Shown: piece after piece, positions 5,656 through 12,252 of the stretch
How positions within the stretch are numbered: the stretch's first letter is position 1
Layout: every line of letters starts with the position of its first letter
Assembly: GCA_027859055.1 (NCBI GenBank)
Contig: JAQIBO010000291.1
Coordinates: 1-12,252, forward strand
Length of the DNA: 12,252 nt
DNA from: Spirochaeta sp.
GTDB lineage: Bacteria > Spirochaetota > Spirochaetia > DSM-27196 > Alkalispirochaetaceae
Reading direction: 5' to 3'
Program-made: the position numbers and the translations under genes
The notes under the pieces: generated by a model
Told to the model about the DNA's origin: nothing
What the model saw: the letters and a program-made list of their open reading frames with translations, nothing else
Databases searched by the model: none

Positions 5656-6966
5656 ATGACCCGAATCGACACGATTGAACGACGAATAGATGGGACTGTC
5701 CTCTCCCGGTCACTCACCGAGTTCTTCGGTACTGCGGCACTCTTTCCGATCCTGTTGACAATACACAGCGTCGCCGCGAGTGGCTTGCATGACGTCATCA
5801 CCGAGCCGGCCAACTACGCGCTCTTTGCCGCGGCGGTGCTGCAGGCGTGGATCCTCGGAGCGGTGGTCCGCCCCTCCCCGGTACGGGCATTTGTCGGAAA
5901 TATCACCGGGTTTCTCGTGTACGCCGTTCTTGACGTCTTGCTCGAAGGCCCTGAGTTCTTCACCGCAACGTATCACTGGGTGTTTGGCGGATTCAGCCTC
6001 TGGATCGCGATCCTCGAGGCGCTCAGCGCCGTCCGCCCCGCCGTACGAGAAACCTCAGTTGCAACGTCATGGATTCCCGACGGACTCGTTCTACTGGAGA
6101 ACATCGGGCGAATCGCGCTCTTTCCGGCGTTTTACCTCCTCGTCGATACCGGGGTGGTTGAAATCACCGACTGGTCGTCCGCGGTATTTCAGGATTTCAT
6201 GGCCAATCCTGGCCACCGCTACCTCGTCTTTGGCGCGGTCCTTTTTGGTGCGCTCCTCGGCGTCGAAGAGACCCAGCGCCTCCGCTTCCGCGCGATCCTC
6301 GCGCGCACCGCCACCGCGCTGAAAGAGTACTCCGAGTGGAGCCTGGACCCGGAAATCATCCGTAGCGCGATCGACGATCCCGACCGCTTCAAACTCCGCC
6401 GTGTAGACCGGACGATCCTCTTCATGGACATCCGGGGATTCACCGCGTGGTCCGAGGGGGTTGATCCCGCCGAGGCGGTGGCTGTTCTCAACAACTACTA
6501 CGAAGTAGCCGAACGCGAGATCCTCGCGTCGGGTTGCCACAAACCGACGTTCACCGCCGATGAGGTGATGACCCGCGGTGACGATCCTGGCCTCGTGATC
6601 GACGTGGCGGTGAGACTCCAGCAGGTACTGCCCTCGACCCTGGGACCACGCGGTCTGGCGGTAGGGATTGGGATCCATACCGGCACCGTGATCGAAGGCC
6701 TGATGGGCTCGGCGGCGACGAGAAAGTACGATCTGATCGGTGACGCGGTAAACACCGCCAAGCGCCTTGAGTCGGCCGCTCTTTCCGGCGAGATCGTCGT
6801 GTCCCGGGAAACTCACCAGCGCTCCACAACCCTGATTCCCGACGGTACACTCGACTCGGTCGTGGCGAAAGGCAAACGCGATCCCCTTCCGGTGTACCGC
6901 ATTACCGCCGTCCCACCGTCATTCCTGAGGGCCGCAACAGCCAGACGTCCCGCAGAGGAACCGTAG
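5656..6966 (+). CDS. Membrane-bound class III adenylate/guanylate cyclase
   Basis: The 436-residue product makes a cyclic nucleotide second messenger, most likely cAMP from ATP. AGGAGG at 5645-5650 sets the start 5 bases later. About six membrane helices are visible at roughly 23-43, 54-72, 78-96, 106-124, 145-163 and 188-204. A helical linker (207-250) leads to the catalytic domain (251-390). Metal-binding D258 (ILFMDIRGFT) and D302, a lysine (K296) at the purine-binding position and D363, N366 and R370 (IGDAVNTAKR) of the second half are present, so activity is plausible. One half of the active site is unusual: the common 'K..GDa.ma' reads HKPTFTADEVM, with the usual glycine replaced by alanine and a short following loop. 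The membrane part is not a family I can name and may be the sensor. The gene is co-transcribed with the small lipoprotein upstream. Confidence 0.85.
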   Translation: MTRIDTIERRIDGTVLSRSLTEFFGTAALFPILLTIHSVAASGLHDVITEPANYALFAAAVLQAWILGAVVRPSPVRAFVGNITGFLVYAVLDVLLEGPEFFTATYHWVFGGFSLWIAILEALSAVRPAVRETSVATSWIPDGLVLLENIGRIALFPAFYLLVDTGVVEITDWSSAVFQDFMANPGHRYLVFGAVLFGALLGVEETQRLRFRAILARTATALKEYSEWSLDPEIIRSAIDDPDRFKLRRVDRTILFMDIRGFTAWSEGVDPAEAVAVLNNYYEVAEREILASGCHKPTFTADEVMTRGDDPGLVIDVAVRLQQVLPSTLGPRGLAVGIGIHTGTVIEGLMGSAATRKYDLIGDAVNTAKRLESAALSGEIVVSRETHQRSTTLIPDGTLDSVVAKGKRDPLPVYRITAVPPSFLRAATARRPAEEP

Positions 6967-6983
6967 GCAAGCGCCGGGGCACC

Positions 6984-7041
6984 GACATTACCGGCTACTG
7001 TGTGCCTGCCTTCGAGGTGCGATTGCGGCGAGTGAGTGGTT
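6984..7041 (-). pseudogene. Remnant of a second cyclophilin gene
   Basis: Read on the minus strand, this stretch encodes THSPQSHLEGRHTVAGNV. The intact cyclophilin at 8562-9050 has THSPQPHLDGKHTVFGKV in its C-terminal part. At the DNA level 6996-7038 matches 8649-8691 at 36 of 43 bases by eye, with weaker similarity continuing to about 6978. Amino-acid changes are mostly conservative (D/E, K/R), as expected if the copy was once functional and then decayed. No similarity is seen on either side, so only about 60 bases survive. It lies between the convergent cyclase (ends 6966) and oxidase (ends 7084) genes. Confidence 0.65.
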
Positions 7042-7083
7042 GCGGTAGCCTGTGCCGGTTCTTCCCGCACAACTCGCGCGGAG

Positions 7084-8472
7084 TCAGGACTCCCTGACCT
7101 CATACTGCCCCATCATGCCGGCATCCTCGTGTTCCAGCATGTGGCAGTGGTACATATAGAGCCCGGTGTAGTCGGTAAATTCCAGCAACAGGCGAACCGT
7201 GTCACCCGGCCAGAGCAACACCGTATCCTTATAGCCGGCCAGGGTTGGCGGAGGCGCGGCACCGTTGATCGAGAGAATCCTGAACTGAAGTCCATGTACA
7301 TGAAAACTATGCGGCGTACTCATCATCATGCGATCGGTAGAAACCTCCCACACTTCCGATGTTCCAAGCTCCACCCGTTCGTCGATACGGCGAAGATTCA
7401 TCGTTTTCCCGTTGATCGTCAGTCTGCCCCCGCGGCCCATGGTGGACATTACGAAGGGACGGGTGGACAGTCCTGAACCGCGGCCCGGTTCAGGTATACT
7501 GGCCAGTCGCGCCGGAAGTGAACCGTTGGCACGCAGCGAGGCGGCAGGTTTAATCACCATGGCAGTGTACCTGTCCCCAAGGTGTGTCTCGGCCTCCAGC
7601 CGCACCTCCCGGCCACGGTAGGACCGCAGGTCCAGCAGGACCTCGGCCCGCTCTCCGGGTGAGAGGACAATAGCCTCCATCTCGACCGGCCCCTCCAGAA
7701 ATCCGCCGTCCGAAGCTATCTGATAAAAACTGATTCCCGCATCGAGGGTCAGACGCAGCACCGTCGAATTACCGCCGTTCAGGAGCCGCAGCCTCAGGAG
7801 GGTAGTATCTGCCTCGAGTACCGGCTCAATTCCGCCGTTGGTCAGCAGAGCATTGCCGGCGTAACCGTGCATAATATCGGGCATGCCCGGACGATAGCGG
7901 AAACTGCCGTCACGCTCGAAGCGGCGCTCCTGGAGTACGACCGGAAAATCGTCCGTTCCGTACTCAGCGGGAACAGGATAGTCGACAGCGGGATCCTCGA
8001 TAATAATCATGCCCGCGAGACCGGCATAGACCTGTTCGGCGGTCGTTCCTATCAAATGCGGATGATACCAGAGGGTGGCCTCCGGCTGATCGACCGTAAA
8101 CTCGGCCCGCCAGCGTCCGCCTGCCGCTATGACCTGGTGCGGACCTCCGTCCGCCTCCGCCGGCAAATGCGCGCCGTGCCAATGAGTCGTAGTCGCTTCC
8201 GTAAGCGCATTCTCAACCAGGATCGAGACCGCTTCACCGCGCAGTAATTTCAGGGTCGGCCCAAGATACTCGCCATTGTACCCAAGGGTCGGCGTCTCCG
8301 CCCCGGGGTAAAACTGGCGAGTGCCCTCATCCGCCCTCAACCGGTACTCCCGGACGCCTGCAGAAGAGAGACGCCCCTGATCCAGCGGCGGAATCACAAG
8401 AGAATCCCCCGGGGCCGCCTGCAACAGCGCCGCGACAAAGAGGAAAATACAACCCGATAGTATCGACTTCAT
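7084..8472 (-). CDS. Secreted multicopper oxidase (CueO/CotA type)
   Basis: The 462-residue product is a three-domain multicopper oxidase that would oxidise a substrate such as cuprous ion, phenols or metals and reduce oxygen to water outside the cytoplasm. All four copper motifs are intact: HWHG (97-100), HPH (137-139), HSFHVH (388-393) and HCHMLEHEDAGM (442-453). The type 1 copper ligands would be H388, C443, H448 and M453. Residues 1-20 are a Sec-type signal peptide (ILSGCIFLFVAALLQAA) without a twin-arginine motif, which is unlike E. coli CueO. The methionine-rich loop of CueO is also missing, so copper-detoxifying activity is uncertain. GGGAGGG lies 7 bases before the ATG. Paired palindromes upstream suggest regulation. 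The gene follows the intact cyclophilin by 89 bases, and a cyclophilin remnant lies on its far side. Confidence 0.9.
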   Translation of the reverse strand: MKSILSGCIFLFVAALLQAAPGDSLVIPPLDQGRLSSAGVREYRLRADEGTRQFYPGAETPTLGYNGEYLGPTLKLLRGEAVSILVENALTEATTTHWHGAHLPAEADGGPHQVIAAGGRWRAEFTVDQPEATLWYHPHLIGTTAEQVYAGLAGMIIIEDPAVDYPVPAEYGTDDFPVVLQERRFERDGSFRYRPGMPDIMHGYAGNALLTNGGIEPVLEADTTLLRLRLLNGGNSTVLRLTLDAGISFYQIASDGGFLEGPVEMEAIVLSPGERAEVLLDLRSYRGREVRLEAETHLGDRYTAMVIKPAASLRANGSLPARLASIPEPGRGSGLSTRPFVMSTMGRGGRLTINGKTMNLRRIDERVELGTSEVWEVSTDRMMMSTPHSFHVHGLQFRILSINGAAPPPTLAGYKDTVLLWPGDTVRLLLEFTDYTGLYMYHCHMLEHEDAGMMGQYEVRES

Positions 8473-8483
8473 TTTGGACCCTC

Positions 8484-8511
8484 CCGGACGATCGTTCGGT
8501 GCCGCGGCACC
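8484..8511. promoter_or_regulatory. Two overlapping palindromes in front of the multicopper oxidase gene
   Basis: CCGGACGATCGTTCGG at 8484-8499 is palindromic except for one mismatched pair. GGTGCCGCGGCACC at 8498-8511 is a perfect 14-bp palindrome and overlaps it by two bases. The block begins right beside the ribosome binding site (8478-8484) of the oxidase gene, 11 bases before its ATG. It may be an operator for a metal- or stress-responsive repressor, or a leader hairpin that hides the ribosome binding site. The sequence does not resemble the CueR consensus I know. Confidence 0.4.
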
Positions 8512-8561
8512 CGGGTAACAACATAACCATTTCCTGTGAGAGAGTCTGTGCAGGGGTACGA

Positions 8562-9050
8562 TTACACCGGCGCGGCGGTCACCTTTTCGATCGTGTCCCC
8601 CCCGACGATCGCGTCCACCACCTCGGTCCCGGCAACCACCTTTCCAAATACGGTGTGCTTGCCGTCGAGGTGCGGCTGCGGTGAGTGTGTGATGAAGAAC
8701 TGGCTCCCGTTGGTGTTGGGACCGGCGTTGGCCATCGAGATCACCTTGGACTCGTGCTTGAGCGGGTTGCCCCGCGTCTCATCTTCAAAACGGTACCCCG
8801 GTCCGCCACGACCGGTACCGGTGGGGTCTCCCCCCTGAACCATAAAATTGTCGATGACACGGTGAAACGCCACCCCGTCGTAAAACCGCTCTCCGACGAG
8901 GAATACAAAATTGTTGACCGTGATCGGTGCATGCTCGGGGTAGAGTTCGACCTCTATCGTACCCTTACTGGTCTCCATCGTCACCTTGTAGCGGCGATCT
9001 GAATCGATCTGCATCTCGGGAGCGCTGTCCCACTGTTTCTGTTCACTCAT
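8562..9050 (-). CDS. Cyclophilin-type peptidyl-prolyl cis-trans isomerase
   Basis: The 162-residue product is a complete cyclophilin that isomerises Xaa-Pro bonds. Visible family blocks are KGTIEVELYPEHAP (residues 29-42), NFVFL, FYDGVAFHRVIDNFMVQGGDP with the catalytic arginine in FHR, TGTGRGGPGYRFEDE, MANAGPNTNGSQFFIT and HLDGKHTVFGKV. There is no signal peptide, so it is cytoplasmic. The start at 9050 gives a 22-residue extension before the fold, and no good ribosome binding site is visible. A start at the internal ATG of residue 25 (METSKGT) is preceded by AAGGTG and would also give a typical cyclophilin. It lies on the same strand as the multicopper oxidase, 89 bases upstream of it. The tryptophan that gives cyclosporin sensitivity in human cyclophilin A is replaced by histidine (HLDGKHTVFG), as in many bacterial members. 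Confidence 0.93.
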   Translation of the reverse strand: MSEQKQWDSAPEMQIDSDRRYKVTMETSKGTIEVELYPEHAPITVNNFVFLVGERFYDGVAFHRVIDNFMVQGGDPTGTGRGGPGYRFEDETRGNPLKHESKVISMANAGPNTNGSQFFITHSPQPHLDGKHTVFGKVVAGTEVVDAIVGGDTIEKVTAAPV

Positions 9051-9089
9051 GGCGCTACGGTACCATCGGAATGCAGAGAGAGCAAGATC

Positions 9090-9104
9090 GAACCCCGAGG
9101 GTTC
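9090..9104 (-). terminator. Possible terminator after the histidine kinase gene
   Basis: GAACCC and GGGTTC form a 6-bp stem around a 3-base loop. On the minus strand it is followed by GATCTTGCTCTCTCT, which is pyrimidine-rich but not a true T-run. It lies 65 bases past the kinase stop (9169) and before the cyclophilin start (9050), where a terminator or processing site would be expected. Confidence 0.3.
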
Positions 9105-9168
9105 CCGGGAGCCGCGTCCGTAAAGCGTCGCCCATTCCGGCTCGGCACGCTGTATTCCACCCGTACCG

Positions 9169-10284
9169 TTACCACTCTTTCCGAAGGATCACCACGGCCT
9201 GCGCTCCGGAGGAGTCGCCGGCGCCGCCGTCGATATTCCGCAACGAGAGAGAACCGTTGTACTGCTGTGCCAGCGCCTCCACCATCTGCAGGCCCAGCCT
9301 CCGATGACTCCGGTCCAGTATCCCGGCGGGAAACCCTGGCCCGTTGTCGGTCACCGTAAGTTGGATCGTGCCGCTTGCCGGGAGTTGCACCTCCACGTGG
9401 ACCGCGGAGGGCACCGACGAACCATCGTCGGTACGCTCTTCAATGGCGTTCTCGCTCTCGGCGGGTACCCCCTCATCGGCCCCGACCGCGCCGGAGCGGG
9501 AATATTTTGCGGCGTTCGTGATCAGTTCATTGGTCAGCAGTCCCACCGCCACGAGGATACGTTCCGGTACGACCGCGTCGGCGGTATCCATGGAGAACCG
9601 GACAGAGTTACCAAAGAACGTCTCCCGCCAGTGGGTAGCAAGCCCGTCAAGAAAGGGACGCAGGGAGAGACCTTTCCCGGTAGCGCGTTCGTGAAAGAGA
9701 CGGTATATCCGGCTCATCACCGCGATACGTTCGGTAGCTGCGAAGAGTACTTCACGCGCTTCTTCGCTCTCCACCTCATGACTCTGCAACGAGAGCATCG
9801 AACGGAGCAGCTCGAGGTCGTTCTTGGTCCGGTGGGAGAGCTCCCGGAGGAGCATCTCCTTCTCCTCAAGGGCGCGTTCGATCTCGCTCCGGGCGCGGCG
9901 CATCTCGTACTGCACACTACTCTGGGCGGTCATATCGCGTTGGATCGCGATAAACCCCGTAACCGATCCATCTCCGTCCGTGAGCGGCGTTATCGATTGA
10001 GTACACTCGTACAACTCGCCCCGGGCGTTCCGGTTGGTGATCGCCTCCCGCCAGACGTCGCCCGCAAGGAGAGCCCCCCACATACGGCCGTAGTACTCCC
10101 GGGAGGTCAACCCGGAAGAGAAAAGTTGGGGAGTACTACCAAGGAGAGCCTCCCGAGAGTAACCGGTGATCCGGCCGACCGCCTCGTTTACATAGACGAT
10201 CGTTCCGGTTCGGTCTGTGATGTACACCGCGTCATCTGCGGCTTCCACCGCATTCTGAAGTGCATTACTCGGGTATTCGCTCAT
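9169..10284 (-). CDS. PAS domain sensor histidine kinase, HisKA_2 type
   Basis: The 371-residue product starts at the ATG at 10284; the open frame upstream is the shadow of the preceding gene. Residues 8-120 are a PAS domain (DAVYITDRTGTIVYVNEAV, then ITGYSREALLG and a PAC-like end ITPLTDGDGSVTGFIAIQRDMT). A coiled linker (123-147) leads to a HisKA_2 dimerisation domain with phospho-acceptor H151 in LRELSHRTKNDLELL. The ATPase domain has its N box at 249-260 (LLTNELITNAAK), the G1 box VTDNGPGFP at 311-319 and a G2-like RRLGLQMV at 328-335. An acidic insert lies between N and G1 (267-290). There is no membrane segment or signal peptide, so it is a cytoplasmic sensor. The start lies only 7 bases past the stop of the upstream fusion gene, so the two are translationally linked. 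No partner response regulator is adjacent. The only receiver domain in the window is the one fused to Bet. Confidence 0.88.
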   Translation of the reverse strand: MSEYPSNALQNAVEAADDAVYITDRTGTIVYVNEAVGRITGYSREALLGSTPQLFSSGLTSREYYGRMWGALLAGDVWREAITNRNARGELYECTQSITPLTDGDGSVTGFIAIQRDMTAQSSVQYEMRRARSEIERALEEKEMLLRELSHRTKNDLELLRSMLSLQSHEVESEEAREVLFAATERIAVMSRIYRLFHERATGKGLSLRPFLDGLATHWRETFFGNSVRFSMDTADAVVPERILVAVGLLTNELITNAAKYSRSGAVGADEGVPAESENAIEERTDDGSSVPSAVHVEVQLPASGTIQLTVTDNGPGFPAGILDRSHRRLGLQMVEALAQQYNGSLSLRNIDGGAGDSSGAQAVVILRKEW

Positions 10285-10291
10285 AAATCCA

Positions 10292-12252
10292 TTATTGTCG
10301 TCTCGCCGGAAGAACGCAATCGGCCCCGGCGAGAAAAACCTCCGCGGCGAGCTCCTGCCAGTCCACCGGCCACAGGATCGGTGGTCGCGGGTGGGTGACT
10401 CCCGGCTGACCCGGGAGCGACCGGGCGCAGGAGATCGCCGTCCGCCACCGCGCAGGAAACGCTGATACCCCGTACAGTGCGCCGAGCAGCGCTCCGGCGA
10501 TCGCAGCGTTGGTGTCGGTATCGCCGCCGCGACGCACCGTATCACGGATCCCGGTGACCGGATCGGAGACGACCAGCATCTGCCGGAGCGCGTTCTGCCA
10601 GGCGATACGAACCCACCCCTGTTGCACGTGATACTCAGAAGGAAACGCTTTCCCCGCGGCTACGGTCCAGTCACGCACCTCCCGCGGGATGTCCTCCCCG
10701 GCGGCGCGGTCAGCGATACGCCTGTACAGGATACGCCCATCTCCCTCCCCGTGGATCGCCGCGGCGATCGCATCCACAAACAGAACGTTCACCGCGGCGC
10801 AGTTCTCGTGGACGTGGGTAAGTCGCGCATCGGCGCGTGCGAGATCCTCCATCGCGGAGTCGGTACCAAACGCGCCCGAGACGAGCGTGTCTGCGGCGCG
10901 CCGTCCTGCGGCAAATACCCCCAGCGGACTCACACGCATCAGCGCGCCGTTCGCCTGGCTCTCGGGATTGGGCGACCCGGCCAGGGCGCCGGAGATCGTC
11001 GCGCCGGCGTCAAAGGGGCCGGAGTCGAGCCACCACCGGTACGCCGCGAAGACATCCTCGGGATCATACCCGCGACCTGCGACGATCGTCCGCGCGAGGA
11101 GAAGCGCCATCTCGGTATCGTCGGTGGGCTGTCCCGCGATCGTCCCAAACGTACCGCCGTCGACAAGGTGTCTCGGACCCGGCATCGGATCCTCATCTCC
11201 GTAACCCGTCAGAGGATCGTACGACGATTCAGTCCCTGCCGCGCCACCGTCTGCGGGGTACCGCCGGGCGATCTCATCGGCGGAGAGAAACTCCACCAAT
11301 GACCCCAGCGAGTCCCCCGCGCACTGCCCCAGGAACGTACCGGTGACGCGGTCGAGGACCTGCGGAGGAATGCGCCGTACCGGGCGGCGGGGGACGGTCG
11401 GCGAGAGTGTCAGTACAGGAGAGATCGCCACACCTGCGGCGGCAGGCTTCTGCGTGTCACGCCTGCGGTCCGGTGCATCGGCGTCAAAGATCCCGTTCCA
11501 GTCTTTCCCGGCAACGTTCCTGACCTCTTCGGCGTCTCCACCGAAATACGCCGCTGAACGGGTACACCGCCCCTGCTCATCGTAGCGCACGGGCGAAAGC
11601 TCTGCGGTATAGAGCTCCATTCCCGCTCCTCGAAGAAGCGCGTGTCCCCCGGCCATATCCCACGCGTACGGCGCGGTGAGCGTTGTGGCCACAGCACCCT
11701 CCCCCGCTGCGGTCAGGGCGAGACGATAGGCGATCCCCACTACGCCACGGAAGCGCCGCGGCGCCGCAAGTTCCGCGTTCGCCACCGGGCGCGCCTCCGC
11801 CTTGTGGGAAACAAGAACAGGGATCTCAGGCGGAACCGGCTTCGGAGCGCTCGCTTCCGGCCAACGGATCACCGAGTTGTCGTCATGGTCGTGGCGGCTC
11901 CAGGGTACATGATCCTGTTGTTCGGTGTTGCGAAGATTGCTCCGGACGCGCCCCGGAGAGAATCGGACGAGCGGGTGTGTCTCCGCCCAGGCGACCAGGT
12001 CGCCGTCGTCAGTGGGGGCGTTGTAGGCGTAGACCAACCCGATCACCGGAATCCCCGAGTGGACCAGAGCGATCGAGACCGACGCCCCGCGGTACCCCGC
12101 CTGAAAAGCGCTCGTACCGTCGTTAGGATCAACCACCCAGATCGGCGGGGAATCATCCCCCGCGGGAGGACGCGACGCGGAGTGGAAACCGGTCTCCTCC
12201 CCGAGAAACGCGTACCCCGGAAACGCCGCGGTGAGCTCGCTCAAGAGGTATT
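10292..12252 (-). CDS. Inositol-monophosphatase-family domain fused to ADP-ribosylglycohydrolase (5' end outside window)
   Basis: The frame stays open to the window edge, so the N-terminus is missing; residue 1 here is the codon at 12244. Residues 1-255 match the inositol monophosphatase / CysQ nucleotidase family. They show FLGEETG (metal-binding E16/E17), WVVDPNDGTSAF (D39, D42, with N where I, L or V is usual) and APYAWDMAGG (D196). A variable acidic and histidine-containing insert lies at about 76-140. After a proline-rich linker (256-295), residues 298-650 match the DraG / ADP-ribosylglycohydrolase family. They show GQCAGDSLG, QPTDDTEMALLLA (D375/D376), NGALMRVSPLGVF and RGGDTDTNAAIAGALLGALYG (D575/D577), the last two aspartate sets being its magnesium ligands. 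Both active sites look intact. The protein probably removes phosphate and ADP-ribose from related nucleotide or protein substrates, but which ones is unknown. It is followed 7 bases later by the histidine kinase gene. Confidence 0.85.
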   Translation of the reverse strand, partial: YLLSELTAAFPGYAFLGEETGFHSASRPPAGDDSPPIWVVDPNDGTSAFQAGYRGASVSIALVHSGIPVIGLVYAYNAPTDDGDLVAWAETHPLVRFSPGRVRSNLRNTEQQDHVPWSRHDHDDNSVIRWPEASAPKPVPPEIPVLVSHKAEARPVANAELAAPRRFRGVVGIAYRLALTAAGEGAVATTLTAPYAWDMAGGHALLRGAGMELYTAELSPVRYDEQGRCTRSAAYFGGDAEEVRNVAGKDWNGIFDADAPDRRRDTQKPAAAGVAISPVLTLSPTVPRRPVRRIPPQVLDRVTGTFLGQCAGDSLGSLVEFLSADEIARRYPADGGAAGTESSYDPLTGYGDEDPMPGPRHLVDGGTFGTIAGQPTDDTEMALLLARTIVAGRGYDPEDVFAAYRWWLDSGPFDAGATISGALAGSPNPESQANGALMRVSPLGVFAAGRRAADTLVSGAFGTDSAMEDLARADARLTHVHENCAAVNVLFVDAIAAAIHGEGDGRILYRRIADRAAGEDIPREVRDWTVAAGKAFPSEYHVQQGWVRIAWQNALRQMLVVSDPVTGIRDTVRRGGDTDTNAAIAGALLGALYGVSAFPARWRTAISCARSLPGQPGVTHPRPPILWPVDWQELAAEVFLAGADCVLPARRQ

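Noticed and set aside
10285..10545. Longer N-terminus for the histidine kinase
   Set aside because: This stretch overlaps the conserved end of the ADP-ribosylglycohydrolase gene in another frame and is arginine/serine-rich, so the ATG at 10284 is preferred.
10622..11302. 226-residue plus-strand frame
   Set aside because: It is antisense to the ADP-ribosylglycohydrolase domain with both catalytic motifs. High GC content explains the long open frame.
1..12252. CRISPR array or insertion sequence
   Set aside because: No regularly spaced repeats and no transposase-like frame were found. The Cas4-like domain is part of DUF2779 and is not by itself a sign of CRISPR.

Overview
This is a GC-rich bacterial chromosomal window with tightly packed genes, mostly on the minus strand. 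Most genes have clear AGGAGG-type ribosome binding sites. The mix of a membrane-bound class III nucleotidyl cyclase, a HisKA_2 sensor kinase, a short single-stranded DNA-binding protein and a cyclophilin would fit a free-living spirochaete, but that is a guess from gene style. No rRNA, tRNA or other taxonomic marker is present.

Left part (1-5311). A minus-strand cluster looks like a phage-type (Red-like) homologous recombination module sitting in the chromosome. In transcription order it holds a response-regulator receiver domain fused in frame to the core and C-terminus of a Bet/Red-beta single-strand annealing protein (5311-4154), a Mu Gam-like DNA-end-binding protein (4138-3584), and a DUF2779 protein with a Cas4/RecB-like nuclease domain plus a DnaQ-like RNase H fold (3572-2097). 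The intergenic gaps are 15 and 11 bases, so this is very probably one operon. Further along the same strand are an unrecognised secreted protein (1281-559) and a short SSB without the acidic tail (434-117). A plus-strand DUF3024 gene (1541-1885) lies between them, flanked by two imperfect direct repeats. No integrase, capsid or other phage structural gene is visible.

Middle (5312-7083). A divergent plus-strand pair encodes a 35-residue lipoprotein and, 13 bases later, a six-helix membrane adenylate/guanylate cyclase. Beyond the cyclase is a degraded fragment of a second cyclophilin gene.

Right part (7084-12252), all minus strand. It holds a secreted CueO/CotA-type multicopper oxidase with paired palindromes in front of it, an intact cyclophilin, a PAS-HisKA_2 histidine kinase, and a protein cut by the window edge that fuses an inositol-monophosphatase-family domain to an ADP-ribosylglycohydrolase. 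The last two form an operon with a 7-base gap.

The most notable point is the receiver-Bet fusion at the head of a complete exonuclease/annealase/Gam set. It is either a phosphorylation-controlled recombinase or the product of a deletion that joined a response-regulator gene to a prophage bet gene in frame. Either way the fused reading frame is intact and keeps all the receiver-domain key residues. Other points of interest are the phosphatase-ADP-ribosylglycohydrolase fusion and the cyclophilin remnant on the far side of the oxidase gene from the intact copy.
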